DNA of 64,000 bases, taken from Apus apus. Lineage: Eukaryota > Chordata > Aves > Apodiformes > Apodidae. Made by a program: the position numbers and the translations under genes. The notes under the pieces were generated by a model. The model was not told the origin of the DNA and made no database searches. It worked only from the letters and a program-made list of their open reading frames with translations. The stretch lies in contig NC_067299.1 of NCBI RefSeq assembly GCF_020740795.1, positions 11,357,333 to 11,421,332 of the forward strand, written 5' to 3'. Of this stretch, positions 56,409 through 64,000 are shown in pieces. Within the stretch, counting starts at the first letter, position 1; the number at the start of each line of letters is the position of its first letter.

Positions 56409-58164
56409 CTTCCACTCCTGCTTTGTTTAATGAGTCTCCAGAGCTTTTGAAGCCATGTCTTCTCCAGTTACTTTCTAGGGGCCTGACAACTGCTTCTGCT
56501 TTGGTGCAAGGCTGTGACCCAGGTTTCCAGATAAGATGGTAACTGGTTCCAGAGCAGGAGGACAAAATAAACTGGAAAAGGGAAGAAAGCACCCTCCTGT
56601 TTAGCATAATCAGCATTGGAGGTCTCCTCCTAGACCTGCCAACCCCATCTCCAGAGAAGCCATCTCCCAGTCTCCAGTCTGAGCATGAGGTCACAGTCTG
56701 AAAGAGAAGTGGAAGGGCTTGAAGAGGGCTTTTACTGACTGAGTGAAGAGGAAGAAGTTTGGTTCCTGCAGCAGAGCTGATGATTTTGTTCATGGAGAGG
56801 AGAGGGAGTTTGGTTCATGAGAAGGGAAATAAGGGACCAGCCCCTGAGGAAAGGGAAGAGCTGTGCTGGGTACTGCTCGGGACAGGAGTCACGTCTGGGC
56901 CTTGCAAGCTGAGGTCCTCCATGGATGGATGTGCAGTAGCATGTCCTGGTGGGTGTGGTGGGTCCTACCACCGTGCTAGAAAGTCACAGAAAGTCTCCCA
57001 CAGCTTTCCTGCCCTGGGAACTGTGCTTACAGCTCATGGTAGAGCGAGGGCTGGACACCCTGCCAAGTGATGTTGAGTTGGCAAAGACCCGTGACCACAG
57101 GCAAGGCTGAGAGCTCAGGCTGTCCCCAGGGACTGGTTCCCTCTGGGAAGAGGTCTGCACACAATGCTGGCCCTGCCCAGCTGCTGGGATCTCCTGTTCC
57201 TCCCTGGCAGGCAGAGCCATAGGGCATCTGCCCTGGGCACCTCGTCCTGGCCACTGGGTGGTCTCCATGGGTGATGAAGGGCAGCACCAAGGAGCTTCAA
57301 AGCCTTGGGTATTCCTTGCATCCTGTAGGCAGAAATGGGATGGGCAAGGTGACGATGAGCACCTGCCAGGGTGACCAGAGTCCTGATACCAGGACCCAGC
57401 TTCTGCTTAGGTTTTGAATTTCTCTTTCGGGGAGAAATATTAGCATTGTATTTTTGCCACTGAATTTTCAGCTTCTAAAAACCTGACCTGCACGTTTATT
57501 TATTTATTTTCAGATGTAAAATTACACATGTTCATTAGCAATTTCCTGTCTTATACTTGCTTTTTATTTATTTTGGCTTCCTCAGAGCTGCGAAAATATT
57601 TAAACAATAGGAAGGATTGGCTACCTCATCTTGTGAGATTTACATGACAGTCAGTAATTCAGGGTTCTATTTTCTCATCAGCCTGGATGATATTCAAACA
57701 ATTAAATCATTTCCTCCACCTTCCCGTTTGTCCACAGCCCTTTTTCCTACTGCTGAGCTGTTGTAATCCATGTCACAGTGCTTGGCTGGCCCAACACTTT
57801 GTTCCTTTCTGGACATTTCAGGATGGCATCTCTGATTTTGCACCTCAGGCCTGTCCTTACTTTTCAGATGGAGCTTTTGTGCTTGTCCATATTACCAGGA
57901 TTTTACTGGAGAACAACTGAGCTTGCCCTGTGCAACTGCATTGTTCTTTGCCAGGTCTTTGCCATCCACAAGGATCAGCCCTTACACTCATTTCCAAATC
58001 TCTGCTGACCTGACTACCTTTTAATTATACAAACCATATTGTTAAGGAATTTTCACTGGGACACAACTTTGGTTTTCCTGGATACAGGTTTCAACATCTG
58101 CCCCCATGCAGACAGGCTGCCTTCTGAGCTTAGCACCCTCCCACAAGGATGGGGAAAGGATGGG
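56409..58164. other. Intergenic, no gene recognised
   Basis: About 1.75 kb. 57480-57720 is AT-rich. No exon was accepted. Confidence 0.4.
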
Positions 58165-58572
58165 TGGGATGTCTTATGAGGAGTGGCTGAAGTCACTTGG
58201 ACTGTTCAGCTTGGAGGAGGCCGAGGGGTGACTTCATTGCAGTCTGTGGTTCCTCACGAGGGGAAGAGATGGGGCAGGTTCTGATCTCTTCACTCCTGTG
58301 ACCAGTGACAGGACTCAGGGAAATGGCAAGAAGCTGAATCAGGGGAGGTTCAGGTTGGATATCAGGAAAAGGTTTTTCACCCAGAGGGTGGTTGAGCACT
58401 GGAACAAGCTCACCAGGTGGTCACAGCACCAACCTGCCTGAGTTCAAGAAGCTTTGGGATGATGCTCTCAGTCACAGGGTGTGATTCTTGGGGTGCCCTA
58501 CACAGGGACAGGAGTTGAACTTGTTGATCCTGATGGGTCCCTTCCAACACAGCATATTCTATGTTTCTATGA
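58165..58572 (+). mobile_element. CR1-type LINE copy
   Basis: Sense copy with 'aggaaaaggtttttcaccc', 'gatcctgatgggtcccttcc' and the tail 'attctatgtttctatgat'. Confidence 0.88.
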
Positions 58573-58892
58573 TTGGCAAAATGACCCATTTCTGGCTTCC
58601 CAAACCATTAAGTGTGTCAACCAACAGGGAAAAAGAAGCCAAATTCTTCTACCATCATAAAATTAAGGTGAGCTCTTCCACCTGCAGCACAAACATGTAC
58701 CTTTCTTCTTTTTCCCTTGTGACTGATTTATCATAAAAGAAGTCAGCATTTACTCAGAAGGCATGGAGAGGTCTGCACCTTTCTGCTTAATCCAGGAAAG
58801 CAGATATTTCCTCTTGGCTCAATCTGGTCCCAGTTTCTCCTTTTTTGGCCACACCCAGGTCAGACTGGGTTAATTTCTACCCAGGTGTGTGC

Positions 58893-58898
58893 TATAAA
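58893..58898 (+). promoter_or_regulatory. TATA box of the peroxidase gene
   Basis: Perfect TATAAA, 44 bp before the start codon, so the 5' UTR should be very short. Confidence 0.75.
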
Positions 58899-58936
58899 GG
58901 ACTGGCTTGTTTCCCAGTCCTACCAGCTCTACAGAC

Positions 58937-61900
58937 ATGGCAGGTAAGATCAGCACTTTTAAATTTTATATCTGTATTTGACTGATTTGATATTTCTGGT
59001 GTGGGTGTTGGTACCTTCCATGGGCGAGCCCTAGGAAACTGAGTAGAGCATTAGGAGCTGGTGGTCCTTCATGCTTACTTCTCAGCCCATGTGTGAAATT
59101 CATTCAGAAAAGTGAGAAAAGTCAGCTTTGCTGTCTCGTGTAGCAATACCCTGCAAGATAAGATTGCTAGAATCATAGACTCATGGAATAGCTTGGGTGG
59201 GAAGGGATCCAAGAGATCCCCCAGTTCCAACCCCCTGCACGGGCAGGGACACCTCCCACCAGCCCAGGCTGCTCCAAGCCCCATCCAACCTGCCCTTCAA
59301 CACTGCCAGGGATGGGGCAGCCACAGCTTCCCTGGGCAGCCTGGGAGGGTGTCTCACCATCCTCGCACTCCAGAATTTCCTTCTAAAATCTAATCTAAAT
59401 TTCCCCTCTTCCATTTTTAAGCCATTGCCCCTTGTCCTCTCACTACAAAAACTATTTGTCAAAAGTCCCTCCCCAGCTTCCCTGTAGCCCCTTCAGGCAC
59501 TGGAAGGGGGAAGATTGTTGGAAATGAACAGCCTGCGGTCCCTGTGAAGATTGTTGGAGAGTTTCCACACATGATTAATGTAAGATGACCTGGACACAGT
59601 GAACAGTTTGTTAGTTTTTTTTTTCTGTCTTCCCTTTTCTAAACAGTTAGACCATTAACTAAACTACTGAAAATCTATTTGTTACCATTGGGCTGAAGAT
59701 CTTCTGGGGAAGGCACAGTGCCAATGTATGTCACACTGATGAGAGCAGGTGGTGCACATTTCTGGCACTCATGTGGAAAAGGAACAGAGACAAATTTCAG
59801 GAGCACCAAGAAGACAAACAGTGCTGGTCGATGGCTGGAGAACAGTTCCTAGACATAGCAACTTGTTGGGCTCAGTCACAAGATAGAGGGGGCAGAGAGG
59901 CAGGTGTGGGGTCTAACCTCCTTTACACCAGCCACTCGAGAAGGTCCCTCCCAAAGGCAGGAATCTTCCCTCTTCCAACACAGGTTCCCAGTAGTGTCCA
60001 TCAATGAAGCCTGGGCTGTGCTTGGCTGCCTCCTTCTTGGCAGTTCCTCAGCCCAGTTTACAGAATGTCCCACAGCACAGGGATGTCCCCATGTCCTGCC
60101 AACACCAACAGCTCCAGCCCCGTCCTGCCACAGCCCCACTCAGGGACATGATCAGTGGGGTGTTGTATCTTCCCCCTGCATCCTGCAAGAAAGAGTCCAA
60201 CCAAACCTCTCCGGATGCTCCAGTCCAACCCTGCCCTTTCAGAAGATTTATGTTGCATTTCTCTCTAGGCATAAAACCAAGAATTGCTCTCTTAGGATCC
60301 ATCATCACTCTCTGCTTAGTCGGGGCAATGGACTCCTCATTAAATGGTAAGTTTTTGTTTTTCCTTGCACTGCTACTGTGCTTGAAAGAGACAAAACCTG
60401 TTGGAGAGGGTCCAGAGAAGGGGCACCAAGATGATCCAAGGCCTGGAGCAGCTCTGCTACGAAGACAGGCTGAGAGAGTTGGGGCTGTTCAGCCTAGAGA
60501 AAAGAAGGTTCCAGGGAGACCTTAGAGCAGCTTCCAGTGCCTGAAGGGGCTCCAGGAAAGCTGGGGAGGGGCTTTTCATCAGAGAAGATGGTGATAGGAC
60601 CAAGGGTGATGGTTTTAAACTGAGAGAGGGGGGATTTAGGTTAGATATTAGAAAGAAATTCTTCACTCTAAGGGTGGTGAGGAACTGGAATGGGTTGCCC
60701 AGGGAGGGGGTTGATGCCCCATCCCTGGAGGTTTTTAAGGCCAGGTTGGATGAGGTTTTGTGCAGCCTGGTCTAGTGGGAGGGTTCCCTGCTCATGGCAG
60801 GGGGGTTGGAACTAGATGATATTTAGGGTCCCTTCCAACCTTAATGATTCTATGATTCTAAAACCCAGACTGAGTTGCCTGTTGGATGTAGCCCCAACAT
60901 AAATTTGAAATATCCTGTAGATTGATCCACTGACAATAAAACCAACACCTAATAAACTTGTCTAAGGAAATTGCCTGTTTAACCAACAGCTCTTCCAAGC
61001 ACAGGACCATCACTTAATGGCAGGGAAACTGGGTCAGAGATCATATATTTGGCTTCTTCTAGGCATTTCCCTTCTCATGGGGAAGAATAACATCAAAAAG
61101 AAGGGTGAAAAATCACTCCCTAAAAGCCTCCCAAAGTCGGGAAGCCAAGTCTGTGAAATGGGTAACAAGCTACTGCTTTACAGTCCTTCTTGTCTCTTGA
61201 CCTCAGCCCTGGGGTGAAGCAGATGAGCAAGGGAAGCAGACACAGGTGTGAGAACGGTGTGGAAATGAGTCAGTGCATCTCAGCACCCAGAGCTGGGGTG
61301 GGGTGTGGAGCTCCTGGTGTACAGTACAAAGTATCCTCAATTTCTTCTTCTGCTGCTGTTTTTTGTTTTTTTTTTAGAAGAAGTGCTGTCAGACTCATCT
61401 CTTCTGAGCACCATTCATAAAGCCAGGCAGCTGGTGGACACGGCATATTTACAGGCAAGAAGAAGGTGAGTCCTTTTTGCTTGAGGGCTCCAACATGTCC
61501 CCAGTGACAGGACCAGGGGTGGTGGTTTCAAAATGAAAGAGGGGAGGTTCAGACTGGATATTTTTTACACTGAGGGTGATGAGACCCTGGCCCAGGTTGC
61601 CCAGAGAGGTGGTGGATGCCCCGTCTCTGGATATATTCCAGGCCAGGTTGGATGGGGCTGTGAGCAAGACAGTTGAAGATGCCCCTGCTCACTGCAGGGG
61701 GGTTGAAGTAGATGGCCTTTAGAGGTCCTTCCAACCCAAATCAGTCTGTGATTCTATGATTATAAGGCAGTAAGAGATAATATGTGTTTCTTCTGCTTTC
61801 CAATACATATTTATTATGGAGATGCCTTCGTTCAAGGCTCCTCCCTGTCATAGTTGGAGAGATTCCTTTGAGCAGTTTGGGGTGATTCTAGTGTCCCACC

Positions 61901-64000
61901 TCAGTCCCAGGGCCACCCTTCATCACCCACAGCTGTTGCCTCCTCACCTGCACTGCCATGGGCACCTCGCAGTGGTGCAGGCATGCTGGACATACATTGA
62001 GTCCTCTGCTGGCTGCTGAAGTTCTGCCCCTCTCTGGAAGGACCACAGCTGTGCAGATGAGCACCCTGTCACAAATAAGTCTCCATGGAAGTCAGACCCC
62101 GGGTATCCCTCTGTGCTTTGTCCCAAAAGGCTGGTTGCAGGCAGCAGGATGCTTTGGGGAGGAGTCTCTCTCTACTCACCCTACAAAAAGGTTTTTCAGA
62201 GTGCAAAAAGAGCCACGGAATCAGGAAGAGCTGCAACAAGACCAAGGTTGTCACTCTGGTCACAGAATGTATCCTGTGACATGCTAAACGTAACATTCTA
62301 TTCAATCATCTAATAACTCGCTTTTCCACTGCTCTACATAACAAAAATGTGTTGTGACAAGGCTGCAATGCAGACTTGAAGTAGGAGATGGCAACAGTTT
62401 GTTTGCCAAGACCCATCTGAGATGGTGTGCAGAGCTGGTGAGCAGCACCACCTCTGCACGCACCCAGACCAGCAGGACAGAGCAGCTCATTGCAGGGAAG
62501 GAGCGTCATGGGGTTCTTTTATGTTTAGCTTAAAGAGAAAACTAGAGGAGAAGATTTCCAACCCGATGGATTTCCTGAAGCACTTAAAGGACCCAGTAGG
62601 AAGAACCAGATCTGCAGCCCGTGCTGCTGATTACTTGGAAACTACTTTGAAACTCCTCAAAGCAAAGCTGCGTCTCTCTGTGAAACGGAGATTCAATGTT
62701 ACAGGTAACGTGGTTTGAACTAAAATATCTTCCCAACAGCTAAAAGCAGAAGACCTACCCCTGCAGCAGTGTCACAGAACAGCTCTACCATGACCCAAAT
62801 ATCTGCTAATAAAACTCTTCCCCACAGCAGCCCCAGGCATGCTCAGAGGCAGACCAGACCACCTGGTGTTTATCTCATCATCTTTGTACCGTATCTTTGA
62901 TGGTACAAACAGCATAACAATAGGTGTGGTAAATCTGGGGTATGACACAGTGTCACAGGATCCCTCTGGTTGGAAAAGACCTTCAAGATCGAGTCTAACT
63001 ACTACCCTAACTCTGCAACTTTCACCACTAAACCCTGTCCTCTGGAACCACATATGTCTTTCAGATATCTCCAGGGATGGTGGCTCAACCACCTCCCTGG
63101 ACAGCCTGGATCACCCAGTTCAACTCCTGCCCCAGAACAGAACAACCCCAAAGGTCACACCGTGTCCCTGAGGGTGTTGTCCAAAAGCTTCTTGAATATT
63201 GTCAGGCTCAGTGCCATTCCTGCTTCCCTGGGGAGCCTATTCCAGTGCTCCACCACACTCTGGGTGAAGAATCTCTTCCTAATGTCCAACCTAAACCTCC
63301 CCCTGCACATCTTCCAACCATTTCCTCAGGTCCTATTGGGTCCTATCAGGACATGCTGGATGCCAGGAGACTCTGACCACTGCAAACAAGAGCCCATTGT
63401 CCTGTTCTGGTCCTCACACCCACTTGCCCAGGCTGTACCACTGTGTGCTTTGTTCCCAGTCTAAGGTAAAACATTGCTGAGGATGGTGTTTCCTGTATTC
63501 CCTGAGGAAGTCATTCCAAGCCAACTCAGTTTCCCCAGCCCAGAGGTGAGAGCTGAGCCACCAAACAATTCAGGCATCAAATGAACAATTCAAATCCAGG
63601 CTTTATATACCCACAGCTCTGACTCAGCTGACTCAACGTTGACCTAGAATAAAATAGTGCAAGAGCAGATGTTACTAACCATGGTTTCTCTTGCAGACAT
63701 ACTAAACAGAAAACAGAAGGACATGATTTCCAAAGAAACTGGCTGTGACTATCAGGTTCATTCCATTAAATGCCCAGAGGATGACACTTACCGGACCATT
63801 ACTGGAGAGTGCAACAACAGGTAGGATTTGTGTGTGGGTAGGGAGAGTCTCCAGCTCTCCTTGTCTGGAGACAGATGTTCCAGGGTACATTGTCCTTCGA
63901 TAGATGGGTTAGGGTTGCTTGTTCAAGTACCCCTGACAGGCCAAGAAGAGTGAAATGCTCAATCAATGGTGCCTGTAACCATTATTTCATTTCTACCTGT
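58937..64000 (+). CDS. Haem peroxidase (MPO/EPX/LPO family), 5' part
   Basis: Exons 58937-58943, 60269-60346, 61378-61465, 62529-62704 and 63697-63820, all GT-AG and in frame (157 residues so far); the gene continues beyond the right edge. Exon 1 encodes only MA plus one base. Then come a hydrophobic signal peptide ([15 protein letters not shown]), a propeptide with the ARQLVDTAY motif matching AKRLVDTAY of myeloperoxidase, a [18 protein letters not shown] stretch matching the MPO TRTAVRAADYL segment, RRFNVT, and [23 protein letters not shown], the conserved start of the catalytic part. These enzymes use hydrogen peroxide to oxidise halides or thiocyanate, in granules or secretions. The catalytic histidines and haem-linking residues lie outside the window. 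All four complete introns carry a CR1 copy. Which of MPO, EPX or LPO it is cannot be settled from this part. Confidence 0.92.
59168..59510 (-). mobile_element. CR1 LINE copy in peroxidase intron 1
   Basis: Antisense copy beginning 'ctagaatcatagactcatgg' and ending near 'cttcaggcactggaagg'. Confidence 0.87.
60395..60862 (+). mobile_element. CR1 LINE copy in peroxidase intron 2
   Basis: Sense copy from 'ggagagggtccagagaagg' to the tail 'aatgattctatgattcta'. It starts about 50 bp after the exon 2 donor. Confidence 0.88.
61500..61762 (+). mobile_element. CR1 LINE 3' fragment in peroxidase intron 3
   Basis: Sense copy with 'gagaccctggcccaggttgc' and the tail 'gtgattctatgattat'. Confidence 0.86.
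62950..63352 (-). mobile_element. Composite CR1 copy in peroxidase intron 4
   Basis: Antisense. 62950-63118 resembles the 'ttggaaaagaccttcaagatc' subfamily; 63119-63352 resembles the subfamily of 10860-11114 ('tccctgagggtgttgtccaa'). This may be two adjacent insertions or a chimera. Confidence 0.7.

Noticed and set aside
57027-57290. Minus-strand frame containing FPEGT, recalling the second AGPAT motif (EGTR)
   Set aside because: The arginine after EGT is missing, the surrounding residues do not match, and it lies upstream of the orphan exon on the minus strand, the wrong order for a real gene.
1-64000. CRISPR array, operons, prokaryotic promoters, endogenous retroviruses
   Set aside because: The window is vertebrate nuclear DNA. 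No regular spacer array exists, and no paired LTRs or retroviral protein motifs were recognised by eye.

Overview
This looks like an avian nuclear genome window, probably from a microchromosome. The evidence is dozens of 5'-truncated CR1 LINE copies ending in the (ATTCTATG)-type octamer tail, compact three-exon CC chemokine genes whose products read like bird CCL4 and CCL5, two strong CpG islands, and short GT-AG introns. No retroviral element could be identified with confidence.

Layout from left to right. 0-4.8 kb is repeat-rich intergenic DNA. 4.85-6.33 kb is a CpG island with a leftward first coding exon of 37 codons (gene unidentified), GC-box tandem repeats and a CTCF-like motif. 6.3-16.9 kb is intergenic with CR1 copies, including one with an inverted 5' part and one that belongs to an inverted duplication with 27 kb. 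16.97-18.39 kb is a divergent CC chemokine gene (+) carrying a perfect (CTCCT)n tract of about 230 bp in intron 2. 18.9-23.98 kb is a complete six-exon class IV TRIM E3 ligase gene (RING, B-box 2, coiled coil, PRY-SPRY; +). 28.37-29.84 kb is a CCL4-type gene (-). 38.7-40.3 kb is another MIP-like CC chemokine gene (+). 45.4-47.6 kb is CCL5 (-). 52.6 kb holds a tRNA-Glu-derived pseudogene. 54.7 kb holds one orphan exon with the acyltransferase motif of AGPAT enzymes (-). From 58.9 kb to the right edge is the 5' part of a haem peroxidase gene of the MPO/EPX/LPO family (+), which runs out of the window.

Functionally the window is an innate-immunity block: secreted leukocyte attractants, a TRIM ubiquitin ligase and a granulocyte-type peroxidase. 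Three of the four chemokine genes share a compact promoter in which a kB-like site lies about 35-45 bp from a TATA-like box and the start codon lies about 85-95 bp from the TATA-like box. Their 3' ends carry AU-rich stretches, which fits fast induction and fast mRNA decay. CR1 copies occupy introns of several genes, including all four complete introns of the peroxidase gene. All exon models come from reading splice sites and protein frames by eye; no database search was possible.
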